From: Planctomycetota bacterium
Lineage (GTDB): Bacteria; Planctomycetota; UBA1135; UBA2386
DNA length: 64,000 nucleotides
Assembly (NCBI GenBank): GCA_016794425.1
Contig: JAEUHR010000018.1
Span: 1 to 64,000, forward strand
Direction of reading: 5' to 3'
Position numbers and translations under genes: made by a program. The notes beneath the pieces are model-generated. The model did not search any database. It saw nothing but the letters and a program-made list of their open reading frames with translations, and was not told where the DNA came from. Positions within the stretch are counted from its first letter, which is position 1. Each line of letters starts with the position of its first letter. Below, one piece after another: positions 1 to 8,942 of the stretch.

Positions 1-734
<734 letters not shown>

Positions 735-783
735 GGGAATACTCAGGTGATGGGTGCTTGGTGGTGGGGAGCGGGGCGCGCGA

Positions 784-1089
784 TCACTCGATCACGGCCA
801 GGATCTCGTCCTCGCCGAGGATCAGCAGCTCATCGCCGTCGAGCTTGATCTCCGAGCCGGCGTACGAGCTGAACAGCACGCGGTCCTTCTGCTTGACCGA
901 CATCGCCTGGCGTGAGCCGTTGTCGAGCAGCTTGCCGTTGCCGACCGCGACGACGATGCCTTCGCGCGGCTTCTCCTTGGCGGTGTCGGGCAGGATGATG
1001 CCGCCCTTGGTCTTGTCGTCGGCGGCGACGCGCTTGACGAGCACGCGGTCACCAAGGGGGGTCACGGTGGCGGACTTGGTCTTCGACAT
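784..1089 (-). CDS. groES: Co-chaperonin GroES (Hsp10)
   Basis: The 101-aa lid of the GroEL chamber. The family core runs from [10 protein letters not shown] (about residues 11-20) through the mobile-loop segment [16 protein letters not shown] (about 27-42) to the C-terminal [10 protein letters not shown]. The reading frame stays open upstream, but the ATG at 1089 ([16 protein letters not shown]) is the first plausible start, because upstream residues are Pro/Ser/Arg-rich and unlike the family. groEL follows after 49 bp. A response-regulator gene lies 61 bp upstream on the same strand, but nothing in the sequence shows that it controls the chaperonin. Confidence 0.97.
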   Translation of the reverse strand: MSKTKSATVTPLGDRVLVKRVAADDKTKGGIILPDTAKEKPREGIVVAVGNGKLLDNGSRQAMSVKQKDRVLFSSYAGSEIKLDGDELLILGEDEILAVIE

Positions 1090-1150
1090 GGCTGGGTTCT
1101 CGGAGTGGTGGGGAGAAGAAGAAGGGGAGGGAACGGGCCTGCGTGCCGGG

Positions 1151-1588
1151 TCAGCGTCCCGGTCGGGGTCGCGGGCCTGAGGTCGGGAAGAAGTGCTTCG
1201 GTGGCAGCGCGACCGGCCCACCGAAGTGGGTCTGGATCAGCTGCTGCACGGTCTGTCGCAGCCGGTCGAGTTCGAGCGGCTTGCGCAGGAAGGTGAAGAA
1301 GCCGGCGTGGCGCGCGGCGGCCGCTTCTTCGGCCGAGGCGAGGCCCGACATCAGGATCGCCGGCAGCGGCCGGATCGACGCGAGCTGCTGGAACAGCTCG
1401 AGGCCGGTCATGCCCGGCAGGTGGAAGTCGAGGATCGAGAAGTCGAAGCGCTGGCGGCGCACCATCGCCACCGCGTCGGCGCCGAAGGCGGTCGCGCCGA
1501 CCTCCCAGCCGTGGGACGCGAGGAACTCGCCGAGGCAGGACCTCAGGGAGTCGTCGTCTTCGACCAGGAGCACTCGGAAACTCTGCAT
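1151..1588 (-). CDS. Single-domain response regulator (CheY-like receiver)
   Basis: A 145-aa stand-alone receiver domain with no output domain. Visible landmarks are the acidic pocket VEDDD (residues 9-13), the phosphoacceptor Asp54 in [11 protein letters not shown], the switch Ser in LMSGLAS and the conserved Lys in LRKPLEL. The C-terminal 25 residues are basic and Pro-rich. No partner kinase is adjacent; the only kinase in the window (21318-23354) already carries its own receiver. It lies just upstream of groES on the same strand, so cotranscription is possible but unproven. Confidence 0.9.
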   Translation of the reverse strand: MQSFRVLLVEDDDSLRSCLGEFLASHGWEVGATAFGADAVAMVRRQRFDFSILDFHLPGMTGLELFQQLASIRPLPAILMSGLASAEEAAAARHAGFFTFLRKPLELDRLRQTVQQLIQTHFGGPVALPPKHFFPTSGPRPRPGR

Positions 1589-1782
1589 GGCGCGGGCGGT
1601 TGGGGCGCGCGCGAAAGCAAGCCATGTGCCGCCGCTGGCAGGCTACTGCAAGTAGCTGTGCTGAATCGGCTTGCTGCAGGTGACCCGGCCCGGTCGAGGC
1701 TCCGTCAGGGTCAAAATGGCAGTTTCCCACCCGCCGAGCACTGCCAAGATGGCGCGCCACCGGGGGCGCCGCCGGCGGCCGT

Positions 1783-2136
1783 TCAGTCCTCGTCGTCCTC
1801 TTCCTCGTCTTCGTCCTCGTCTTCGTCCTCGTCGTCCTCTTCCTCCTCGTCCTCCTCCTCCTCCTCGCCGAGGTCGTCGTCGAACTCCTCTTCGCCGAGG
1901 TCCTCCTCGGCCTCCTCGTCGTCGCCTTCGGCCTCGTCGTCTTCCTCCCAATCGTCGTCGTCGTCGTCGACGTCACCGTCGTCGTCCTCGTACGACGCCA
2001 GGATGCGGTCCCAGTCGGCGACCTCGATGGTGTTGTTGCAGACGAGGCAGACGCTGTCGTTGTCGCGCAGGTCCTCGAGCTCGTCGAGTTCGCGGTAGAC
2101 CTTGCCGCATTCGCGGCACCTGACGATCTTGCCCAT
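1783..2136 (-). CDS. Zinc-ribbon protein with extreme Asp/Glu-rich tail
   Basis: A 117-aa protein of two parts. The N-terminus (about residues 1-45) carries two CxxC knuckles (CREC and CLVC), suggesting a small zinc ribbon. From about residue 50 to the end the chain is almost only Asp and Glu. The acidic part is encoded by low-complexity GAG/GAC codons, giving a long pyrimidine-rich tract on the plus strand. The ATG at 2136 is chosen because the CxxC fold begins immediately after it; the longer frame adds low-complexity sequence. The function is unknown. An acidic tail could bind basic proteins or cations, which is inference. Confidence 0.8.
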   Translation of the reverse strand: MGKIVRCRECGKVYRELDELEDLRDNDSVCLVCNNTIEVADWDRILASYEDDDGDVDDDDDDWEEDDEAEGDDEEAEEDLGEEEFDDDLGEEEEEDEEEEDDEDEDEDEDEEEDDED

Positions 2137-2344
2137 GGGTGTCGAAGGGGAGGGTGGGGGCCGGGCCCCGGCTCGTGGCCGATGCATACCGGCTCCCTGG
2201 AGCAAGGCAATGCCCGTGACCTGGATTCTTGCGGGTTGTGGTGGCCGCGCCCCGCTGGCCGGGCCCGGCGCGCGAACGGCCCGGTGGCATGGTCGCCGCA
2301 GGCGCTGCCGGAGGTCCACGCGGCCGGCGCTCGATAAACGGCCC

Positions 2345-4048
2345 ATGACCGCCGCGGTCGTGTTCGCGTTCGCTCTCGCCGATGGGTTGCGTCCCGTCGT
2401 CGGCGCGGCGCCCTACGAAGTGCTGGCCCGGCAGGTGCCGCGCCTGCTGGTGACGCGGCTCAACGGCGGTGCCGACCGCGGCGTGCGGTTCTTCCCGTTC
2501 CTCGGCCAGGTCGACGGCCAGCGCACGTTCCTGCGCCTGGGCGCGCTGCTCGAACCGCAGGCGCTGGCGCAGCTGCACAAGCAGGGCGATGCGCGCTTCC
2601 TGTGCGACGGCATGCTGCGCGACGGCGTGCTGCAGTTCCGCGTCGTCGACGCGCACGGCCAGCGCGTGCTCGCCGACCACGAACTGCCGTTCGACCCGCG
2701 CCGACCGCTCGACGCGCTGGCGCGGCTCGAGTTCGACCTGATGGGGCTGCTCGGCTGGAGCGGACGGCCGCAGCCGACGCCCGATCTCGGCGGCGAGGCG
2801 CTCGGCTGGTTCCTGGTGCTGAAGGACGCGCTGCTGCGCCGCGAAGCGAACCTCGACGATCCGGCGCCGGACCCGCTGCGGCCGGCGCGGCGCTGCGTCG
2901 AACTCGCGCCCGACCACGCCGACGTGCAGGATCTGGTGCTCGGCTTCGCCGGCCACATGCTGCGCCGCAGCCTCGCGCCGCGCGAGACGCTGGCGCTGCT
3001 GGCCGAACTGGCCGCGGCGGCGGTGCCGTCGCTGCCGCTGTTCGATCGCATCAGCGCGCTGGCGCAGTCGGCCGGCGACGAGGAACTGGCGGCGAGCGTG
3101 GCCGCGCGCGCGGCGGCGCTGGCGACCGCCGATGCCGAACACGTCGAGCGCGCGGCCGCGCTGCTGTTCCGGCGTGGTCGCTTCGACGAGCTGCGCGCGC
3201 TGGTGGCGGCGGCGCGCGCGCGCGGCGCCGTCAGCGATGCGGTGCTGGCGCAGCTCGCGGCCGTCTGCGACCGCACCGGCGATCACGCCGGCCGGCGCGT
3301 GCTGACCGACGAGCTGCTGCAGCGGCCGGCGCTGGCGTTGCCGTCCGCGCGGCTCGTGGTCTCGTTCCTGCTCGAGGAAGGGCGGGCCGAAGCGGCCGCG
3401 GCGGTCGCCGCGCGGGCCCTGCAACAGGAGCCGCGCCACGCGATGCTGTCGTTCGAGTTCGCGCGCGCGCAGCTGCTGCTCGGGGCGACCGCGGCGGCGG
3501 CGACCGCGCTGCGCCTCGCGCTCGAGGTCGGGCTGCCGGCCGAAGTCGAGCCGCACGCGCGGCGGCTGCTGCGCCTGGCCGCGGTGCCGGGGCTGTGGTC
3601 GGGTTCGCGTGAGGTCGAACACGCGATCGGCCGCGGTGACCTCGCTGCGGCGCTCGCCGCCGCGCGGTCGCTGGTGCGCGACGTCGGCGGCGCCGCGGAG
3701 GCCTGGTACCTGCTCGGGCTCGTGCACCACCGGCTCGGCCGCGAGCGCCGGGCCGAACGCCTGCTGCGCCGCGCGTTGCGCTGCGACGACGGCTGCGCCG
3801 ACGCGCACAACCGGCTCGGCATCCTGCTGCTGACGCGCGGCGCGTTGCAGGAGGGCCACGGGCACCTGCAGCGCGCGCACGACCTGGCGCCGCACGACGC
3901 GTCGACGCGGCTGCATCTGGCACAGGCCTGCACGTTGCTCGGCGACGTCGCCGAAGCCGAGCGCCACGTCGCCGCGGCCGAACGGCTCGGCGCCGAACCG
4001 GGCCTGGTCGCCGCGGTGCGCCGCACGATGCGCCCGGCGCAGGCGTAG
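2345..4048 (+). CDS. TPR-repeat protein, function unknown
   Basis: About 567 aa, Ala/Leu/Arg-rich, with no clear signal peptide. The C-terminal half (about residues 430-560) contains recognisable tetratricopeptide units, for example AWYLLGLVHHRLGRERRAERLL, followed by AHNRLGILLLTRGALQEGHGHL and the next unit. The N-terminal 200 residues have no family I recognise. The ATG at 2345 (MTAAVVFAFALADGLRP) is preferred because upstream in-frame residues look non-coding. TPR proteins are scaffolds for protein-protein contact; no enzymatic motif was seen. It ends 90 bp before the kynureninase gene and may be unrelated to it. Confidence 0.78.
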   Translation: MTAAVVFAFALADGLRPVVGAAPYEVLARQVPRLLVTRLNGGADRGVRFFPFLGQVDGQRTFLRLGALLEPQALAQLHKQGDARFLCDGMLRDGVLQFRVVDAHGQRVLADHELPFDPRRPLDALARLEFDLMGLLGWSGRPQPTPDLGGEALGWFLVLKDALLRREANLDDPAPDPLRPARRCVELAPDHADVQDLVLGFAGHMLRRSLAPRETLALLAELAAAAVPSLPLFDRISALAQSAGDEELAASVAARAAALATADAEHVERAAALLFRRGRFDELRALVAAARARGAVSDAVLAQLAAVCDRTGDHAGRRVLTDELLQRPALALPSARLVVSFLLEEGRAEAAAAVAARALQQEPRHAMLSFEFARAQLLLGATAAAATALRLALEVGLPAEVEPHARRLLRLAAVPGLWSGSREVEHAIGRGDLAAALAAARSLVRDVGGAAEAWYLLGLVHHRLGRERRAERLLRRALRCDDGCADAHNRLGILLLTRGALQEGHGHLQRAHDLAPHDASTRLHLAQACTLLGDVAEAERHVAAAERLGAEPGLVAAVRRTMRPAQA

Positions 4049-4138
4049 CGGCGCTCGCGGTCGCCGGCCCGCCCGGCAGCAGCCGAGCGTGCACCGGTCG
4101 CACCGGTGCGCTAGAACGCGCGTTCCTGGTTTCCGCCG

Positions 4139-5338
4139 ATGACCGCTGCCGAACCGCTGCTGGCGTTCCGTGACCGCTTCCCGATCACGGCGCGCACGAA
4201 CTACCTGATCAACAACTCGCTCGGCGCGATGCCGGCGGCGGCGCGCGCGCGGGTCGCCGAGTTCCTCGACGCGTGGGACCTGCGCGGCGTGCGTGCCTGG
4301 GGTGACGGCTGGTGGACGCTGCAGGAACGCGTCGCCGACCGCATCGCCGGCGTGCTCGGCACGGCGCCCGGCACGGTGTCGATGCACCAGAACGTCGCGG
4401 TCGCGCTGGAGATGATCCTGTCGTGCTTCGCGTTCGACGGCGCGCGCAACGGCATCGTCTACGCGGACCGGAACTTCCCGTCCGACCAGTACATCTACGA
4501 AGCCCGCGCGCGGCGCGGGGCGCGGCTCGTGCGCGTGCCGGCCGCCGCCGACGGCATCTCGACCGACGTGCAGCAGGTCGTCGATGCGATCGACGACCGC
4601 ACGCTGCTGGTCGCGATCGACCACGTGATGTTCCGCAGCGCCGCGATCGTCGACCCGGCGCCGATCGTCGCCAAGGCCGAGCGCGTCGGCGCGTTCGTGA
4701 TCCTCGACGTGTTCCACTCGGTCGGCACGCTGCCGCTCGAGCTGGCGAAGTGGGGCGTGCACGCGGCGGTCGGCGGCGCCTTGAAGTGGCTCTGCGGCGG
4801 CCCCGGCAACTGCTTCCTCTACGTCGATCCGGACCGGGCGCGCACGCTGCAGCCGACGTTCACCGGCTGGGCCGCGCACAAGAACCCGTTCGCGTTCTCG
4901 CCGCAGGGGCAGGACTACCGCGACGACGGCGGCCGCTTCGCGACCGGCACGCCGAACGTGCCGGCGCTGCACTCCGGCATGGAGGGCATCGGCATCGTCG
5001 CCGAGGCCGGCCTGCCGGCGATCCGCGCGCGCAGCCAGCGGCTGACGCAGCTGCTGGTCGAGGAGGCGCAGCGCGCCGGCCTGGCGCTGCGTTCGCCCGT
5101 CGAGCCGCAGCGCCGCGGCGGCCACGTCGCACTCGACGTGCCCGACGGCTACGCGGTCTGCCAGGCGCTGGCGGCGCGCGAGATCGTCGTCGACTTCCGA
5201 CCCGACGCGGGTCTGCGCGTGGCGCCGCACTTCTACAACACCGAAGCCGAGGTGCGTGCCGCCGTGCGCGCCATGCGCGAGATCCTCGATGCCGGCGAAC
5301 ACCGGCGCTTCCTGCAGGCGGCGCGCAAGCCGGGCTGA
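4139..5338 (+). CDS. kynU: Kynureninase-like PLP enzyme (class V aminotransferase fold)
   Basis: A 399-aa fold-type I PLP enzyme. Kynureninase cleaves kynurenine or 3-hydroxykynurenine to (hydroxy)anthranilate and alanine. The likely PLP lysine is Lys216 in ALKWLCGGPGNCF, matching the kynureninase K-[YW]-L-x-GGPG pattern. The cofactor-contact region ILDVFHSVGTLPL lies just before it. Its stop codon is followed one base later by the ATG of a kynurenine formamidase gene, which strongly supports kynureninase over a cysteine desulfurase or other class V enzyme. Length fits the family. No tryptophan 2,3-dioxygenase gene is in the window. Confidence 0.85.
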   Translation: MTAAEPLLAFRDRFPITARTNYLINNSLGAMPAAARARVAEFLDAWDLRGVRAWGDGWWTLQERVADRIAGVLGTAPGTVSMHQNVAVALEMILSCFAFDGARNGIVYADRNFPSDQYIYEARARRGARLVRVPAAADGISTDVQQVVDAIDDRTLLVAIDHVMFRSAAIVDPAPIVAKAERVGAFVILDVFHSVGTLPLELAKWGVHAAVGGALKWLCGGPGNCFLYVDPDRARTLQPTFTGWAAHKNPFAFSPQGQDYRDDGGRFATGTPNVPALHSGMEGIGIVAEAGLPAIRARSQRLTQLLVEEAQRAGLALRSPVEPQRRGGHVALDVPDGYAVCQALAAREIVVDFRPDAGLRVAPHFYNTEAEVRAAVRAMREILDAGEHRRFLQAARKPG

Positions 5339-5339
5339 C

Positions 5340-6002
5340 ATGGCCGACCCGCGCCGCATCTGGGACGTCAGCGAACCGCTCGAACCGGCGACCGCCGCGT
5401 TCCCGGGCGACACGCCGTTCTCGCAGCAGTGGGTGCTGCGCCAGGAGGACGGCGGCTCGTGCAACGTCAGCACGATCCGCATGTCGGTGCACGTCGGCAC
5501 GCACACCGATGCGCCGCTGCACTTCGACCTCGCCGGCCGCGACATCGCCAGCGTCGACCTGCGGCAGTACCTCGGCCGGTGCCGCGTCGTCGACGTGCGC
5601 GGCGAGGGTTCGCCTCTGCTGATCCCGGCCGCGCGGCTCACGCCCGCGGTGCTGCAGGGCGCCGAGCGGATCCTGTTCCGCACGCGCGACCGCCACGACC
5701 ATCGCACCTGGGACGGCGGCTTCACGGCGGTCGGCGCCGCCGCCGCCGCGGCGCTGGTCGCCGCCGGCATCGTGCTGGTCGGCATCGACACGCCGAGCAT
5801 GGACCACGCCGACAGCAAGGACCTGCAGGGCCACCACGTGCTGCACGCGGGCGGTGTCGCGATCCTCGAGAACCTCGATCTGTCGCGCGTGCCGCCCGGC
5901 GACTACGAACTGATCGCGCTGCCGCTGCGGATCGTGAACGGCGACAGCAGCCCGGTGCGCGCGATCCTGCGCGAACTGCCGCCCGCACCTCCTTCGCCAT
6001 GA
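5340..6002 (+). CDS. kynB: Kynurenine formamidase / cyclase-family hydrolase
   Basis: A 220-aa metal-dependent hydrolase of the cyclase family. KynB removes the formyl group from N-formylkynurenine, the step before kynureninase. The family metal motif HxGTHxDxPxHF is present at residues 51-62 (HVGTHTDAPLHF), and a second metal/catalytic segment GIDTPSMDHADSKD lies near residues 142-155. The start directly follows the kynU stop, and its TGA overlaps the ATG of the next gene by 4 nt, so the three genes are translationally coupled. The context makes arylformamidase the best call within this broader family. Confidence 0.88.
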   Translation: MADPRRIWDVSEPLEPATAAFPGDTPFSQQWVLRQEDGGSCNVSTIRMSVHVGTHTDAPLHFDLAGRDIASVDLRQYLGRCRVVDVRGEGSPLLIPAARLTPAVLQGAERILFRTRDRHDHRTWDGGFTAVGAAAAAALVAAGIVLVGIDTPSMDHADSKDLQGHHVLHAGGVAILENLDLSRVPPGDYELIALPLRIVNGDSSPVRAILRELPPAPPSP

Positions 6003-6403
6003 GCAAGCGCCCGATCAACCCGTCCGACCTCGCGCCGCCCGTGGGCTTCGCGCACGCCTGGCTCGTCGAGAGCGGCGAACAGCGCACGCTCTACCTGGCC
6101 GGCCAGTGCGGCTACGACGCCGCCGGCCGCGTCGAGAGTCCCGGCGACCTGGTCGCGCAGCTCGACCGCGCGCTGGCGAACATCGGCGCGATCCTGCGCG
6201 ATGCCGGCATGGCGTTCGCCGACGTCGTGCAGCTGAACTTCTACGTGACGAGCCGCGACGACTACGCGACCGCTCGCAAGCAGTTCGGCGCCGTCTGGCG
6301 CCGTCACTGCGGCAAGCACTATCCGGGCATGGCGATGTTCCAGGTGGTGTCGTTGTTCGACCCCGCGGCGCGCATCGAAGTGCAGGGGATCGCGGCCCGA
6401 TGA
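5999..6403 (+). CDS. RidA/YjgF-family deaminase
   Basis: A 134-aa member of the RidA (YER057c/UK114) family, which hydrolyses reactive enamines/imines; relatives such as 2-aminomuconate deaminase act in tryptophan and nitrobenzoate catabolism. Visible family features are LYLAGQCGYDAAGRV, the segment QLDRALANIGAILRDAG and VVQLNFYV. Start and stop both overlap neighbouring genes by 4 nt (ATGA), placing it firmly in the kynurenine operon. A role in 2-aminomuconate deamination or in scavenging enamines from the PLP enzyme is inferred from position only; general RidA housekeeping is the alternative. Confidence 0.85.
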   Translation: MSKRPINPSDLAPPVGFAHAWLVESGEQRTLYLAGQCGYDAAGRVESPGDLVAQLDRALANIGAILRDAGMAFADVVQLNFYVTSRDDYATARKQFGAVWRRHCGKHYPGMAMFQVVSLFDPAARIEVQGIAAR

Positions 6404-6747
6404 GAGCTGCCGCGGGCATCGCGCTGGCGCTCCTGGTCGCGGCCTGCGCGTCGAACGAAGCGGTGCACGCCGACTTCGACAGCAGCGCCGGACTGGTCGA
6501 AGTCGTGGTCGGCGGCGACGGCTGGGTGCGTTGCGACGGCGAACGGATGCCGTGGGAGGCCGCGGTGCTGCGGCTGCGCCAGCGCACGCGCGCGATGTCC
6601 CAGGACGAATTGCAGCGCTTCGTCGTGCACCTGAAGGCCGAGCCGCAGCAGCCCGGCAGTGCGGCGATGGACACCTGCGGCCGCACCGTCAACCGCGTGC
6701 TGGTCGAGTGCGAACGCATGGGCGTGCTGCAGGTGAAGTACCTCTGA
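6400..6747 (+). CDS. Small lipoprotein with an ExbD/TolR-like periplasmic fold (tentative)
   Basis: 115 aa with a signal peptide ending in a lipobox-like LVAACAS (Cys at about residue 17). The rest resembles the periplasmic domain of ExbD/TolR: VEVVVGGDGWVRCDGERM, then a helix, VVHLKAEPQQ, another helix and VLVECERMGVLQVKYL. It lacks the transmembrane anchor with the proton-path Asp expected of a true ExbD, and no ExbB partner is nearby. It overlaps the RidA gene and the next gene by a few bases. The ExbD resemblance is by eye and uncertain; function unknown. Confidence 0.6.
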   Translation: MRAAAGIALALLVAACASNEAVHADFDSSAGLVEVVVGGDGWVRCDGERMPWEAAVLRLRQRTRAMSQDELQRFVVHLKAEPQQPGSAAMDTCGRTVNRVLVECERMGVLQVKYL

Positions 6748-7430
6748 TGGCCACGCTGCGCCGCCACGTCCCGCCGGAACTCGTCGTGTTCGACGTCGAC
6801 GGCACCCTGCACGACACGTTCCGCTGGTGGGCGCCGGTGATCCGCAGCGGCCTGCAGCGGTTCGCCGCCGCGAACGGCATCGACGTGACGCTGCCGACCG
6901 TCGCCGAAGCCGAAGCCGTGGTCGGCATGAAGGACGCCGGCGTCTGGGCGCCGTTCCTGCCCGAAGCGCACAAGCACCGCTGGCAGGACCTGCGCGCGGT
7001 CGTGCTGCCGATGGAGGTCGAGACCGTCAGCTGCGGCGTCGACTACCTGTTCGACGGCGTGCGGTCGCTGCTGCAGCACCTGCGCCGCATCGGCGTCAAG
7101 GTCGCGCTCGCCAGCAACTGCCGCCGCACCTACATGGCCGCGATGCAGCACGGCCAGGGCCTGGCGGCGTTGACCGACTGGCAGTTCTGCCTCGACAGCG
7201 ACGGCGTCGCCACCAAGACCGACATGCTGCGGCTGGCGCGGCAGGCTGCCGGCGCCGACCGCGTCGTGATGGTCGGCGACCGCGAACCCGACCACGAGGC
7301 CGCCCGCGCGCTCGGCTGGCCGTTCGTCTGGCGGCGCAACGACCGGTGCCGGATCGCCGATGCCGACCTGGTCTGGGACGGCGATCCGGGGCAGCTGTTG
7401 CACGGCCTCGGCCTTCCCGGAATAGACTGA
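6747..7430 (+). CDS. HAD-superfamily hydrolase (phosphatase)
   Basis: 227 aa. All four HAD motifs are visible: motif I FDVDGTLHDT with nucleophile Asp16 and Asp18, motif II LASNCRR, a motif III Lys in TKTDM, and motif IV MVGDREPDHEAA. The helical cap between motifs I and II places it with phosphoglycolate-phosphatase-like subfamily I enzymes. The substrate cannot be read from sequence. The ATG overlaps the previous stop, so it is the last gene of the tightly coupled run that starts at kynU. Confidence 0.85.
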   Translation: MATLRRHVPPELVVFDVDGTLHDTFRWWAPVIRSGLQRFAAANGIDVTLPTVAEAEAVVGMKDAGVWAPFLPEAHKHRWQDLRAVVLPMEVETVSCGVDYLFDGVRSLLQHLRRIGVKVALASNCRRTYMAAMQHGQGLAALTDWQFCLDSDGVATKTDMLRLARQAAGADRVVMVGDREPDHEAARALGWPFVWRRNDRCRIADADLVWDGDPGQLLHGLGLPGID

Positions 7431-7469
7431 CGGCGGCGCCGTAGCCGCGCCCTCGTCCCCGAGCCGCCG

Positions 7470-7859
7470 ATGGAATTCGCCGTCATCCTGCTGATCGTGT
7501 TCGCCTTCGTGCTGACGAAGAACGTGTTCGAGCAGCGGGCGCGGATCCGCGAACGCAACCTGCAGCTGCTCGAGACCGCGCTGCAGAACCCGGCGATCGA
7601 CCGGGCCACGCTCGAGTCGCTGACGCAGCAGCTGACCGGCCGCCGCGCGCCGCGCGACGGCACGACGCCGTGGATGGCGTTCGTGCTGTCGGTCGGCTGG
7701 ATCGCGCTGTTCGTCGGCATCGGCGTCGCGGTGGTCGGCGGCGTGTTCAACGACGACGATGCGACGATGGGCGGCGTGGTGGCGTCGGTCGCGGGCTTCG
7801 GTCTCGTGACGTGGCCGTTCGCACTGCGCGAACTCGAGGCGCGGCGGCAGCCGCAGTAG
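7470..7859 (+). CDS. Small membrane protein, paralogue of the next gene
   Basis: 129 aa with an N-terminal transmembrane helix (residues 3-17), a charged helical cytoplasmic-type segment of about 45 residues (ERNLQLLETALQNPAIDRATLESLTQQL) and two further hydrophobic segments (about 70-92 and 100-118). The same layout and related sequence recur in the gene at 7868-8323, so the pair looks like a tandem duplication. I recognise no family. It starts 39 bp after the HAD gene. Confidence 0.7.
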   Translation: MEFAVILLIVFAFVLTKNVFEQRARIRERNLQLLETALQNPAIDRATLESLTQQLTGRRAPRDGTTPWMAFVLSVGWIALFVGIGVAVVGGVFNDDDATMGGVVASVAGFGLVTWPFALRELEARRQPQ

Positions 7860-7867
7860 GACCGGAC

Positions 7868-8323
7868 ATGGATGCACGGATGATCGGCCTGTTCCTGGCG
7901 TTCGCGGTGCTGATCGTCCTGGTTGGCATCGTCGCGCTGCTGACTTCGGCGCGCGCCAGCGCGCAGCGCCTGCAGCTGCGGCGGTTCGAGCTGCTGCAGA
8001 AGGCGCTCGAGCACCCGCAGCTCGACGCGGCGACGCGCAGCGAGATCCTGCGCGTGCTGGCCGGCGAGCAGCGGTCTGCCCCACTGTCGGCCCGCCTCGG
8101 TGCACTGGCGCCGCTGGGCCGCACCGCCTGGTTCGGCATCGGCTGGCTGCTGTTCGTGTTCGGCGTCGGCGCCGCGGTGCTGCGGTGGCTCGAGGTCTTC
8201 TCGGTGCCGACGCTGTCGGACTCGATCCCGATGGCACTGGTCGGGTTCGGCATGCTGACGCTGCCGCTGGCGATCGGCGAGCTCCAGGCCCGCGCCGCGC
8301 GCGCGCCGTCGGTCGGGCGCTGA
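7868..8323 (+). CDS. Small membrane protein, paralogue of the preceding gene
   Basis: 151 aa with the same architecture as its upstream neighbour: an N-terminal transmembrane helix (about residues 5-27), a helical segment (RRFELLQKALEHPQLDAATRSEIL) that lines up with ERNLQLLETALQNPAIDRATLESL in the neighbour, then two C-terminal transmembrane helices. It lies 8 bp downstream, so the two are probably cotranslated and may form a heteromeric membrane complex (inference). Function unknown. Confidence 0.7.
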   Translation: MDARMIGLFLAFAVLIVLVGIVALLTSARASAQRLQLRRFELLQKALEHPQLDAATRSEILRVLAGEQRSAPLSARLGALAPLGRTAWFGIGWLLFVFGVGAAVLRWLEVFSVPTLSDSIPMALVGFGMLTLPLAIGELQARAARAPSVGR

Positions 8324-8354
8324 CAGGAACCGGGCGGCGTGCTTCGATGCGCGC

Positions 8355-8939
8355 GTGACGCTGCCGACCGAGGCCGAACTCGAACGCCGCACCGCCGAGC
8401 TGCTGGCCGCGTGGCGAGTGCGCGACACGGCCGTGGCCGTGCGGTGGAACCGGCGGCTCAGCTCGACCGCCGGCCGCGCGTTCCAGCGCAGCGGCCGCAT
8501 CGAACTGAACCCGACGCTGCTGGCGCGCGCACCGGCGGAATTGCCGATGGTGCTGGCCCACGAGGCAGCGCACATCGCGGCGTTCCGGCTGTTCGGCCCC
8601 AACGTCGCCGCGCACGGCCGCCACTGGCGGTCGCTGATGCGGCTCGCCGGCCACGAGCCCGCGGTGACGCACGACATTCCGGTCGACGACCCGCGCCTGC
8701 CGGGCCGGCCGCGCCGCCGGCGGTTCCTCTACCTGCGCGTCTGCGAGGGCTGTGGCGACCGCCGCCTGCTCGACGCGGTGCGCTACGGCCGCTGCCACGG
8801 CTGCGAGGCCCGCGACCGCTACCTCGTGGTCAAGTCGTCGGCCGGCCCGCGGGGGCGGGCGGCGCTCGAACGGCTGACGTTGGCCGACGTGCGGGCGCTG
8901 CACCGATCGCGCGGCCGGGCGGCCGCGGATAGCCTGTAG
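8355..8939 (+). CDS. SprT-like zinc metallopeptidase-family protein
   Basis: 194 aa with GTG start. It has the gluzincin-type helix LAHEAAHIAAF with His69, Glu70 and His73, and a C-terminal zinc ribbon with two CxxC pairs (CEGC and CHGC, about residues 131-155). This HExxH plus zinc-ribbon order is that of SprT/Spartan-like proteins. Bacterial SprT functions are poorly known; the eukaryotic relative SPRTN removes DNA-protein crosslinks. The alternative ATG in a different frame gives no recognisable protein. It stands between the small membrane genes and xdhC with short spacers. Confidence 0.8.
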   Translation: MTLPTEAELERRTAELLAAWRVRDTAVAVRWNRRLSSTAGRAFQRSGRIELNPTLLARAPAELPMVLAHEAAHIAAFRLFGPNVAAHGRHWRSLMRLAGHEPAVTHDIPVDDPRLPGRPRRRRFLYLRVCEGCGDRRLLDAVRYGRCHGCEARDRYLVVKSSAGPRGRAALERLTLADVRALHRSRGRAAADSL

Positions 8940-8942
8940 CGC

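Noticed and set aside
1090..1150. CIRCE operator upstream of groES
   Set aside because: No inverted repeat resembling TTAGCACTC-N9-GAGTGCTAA could be found.
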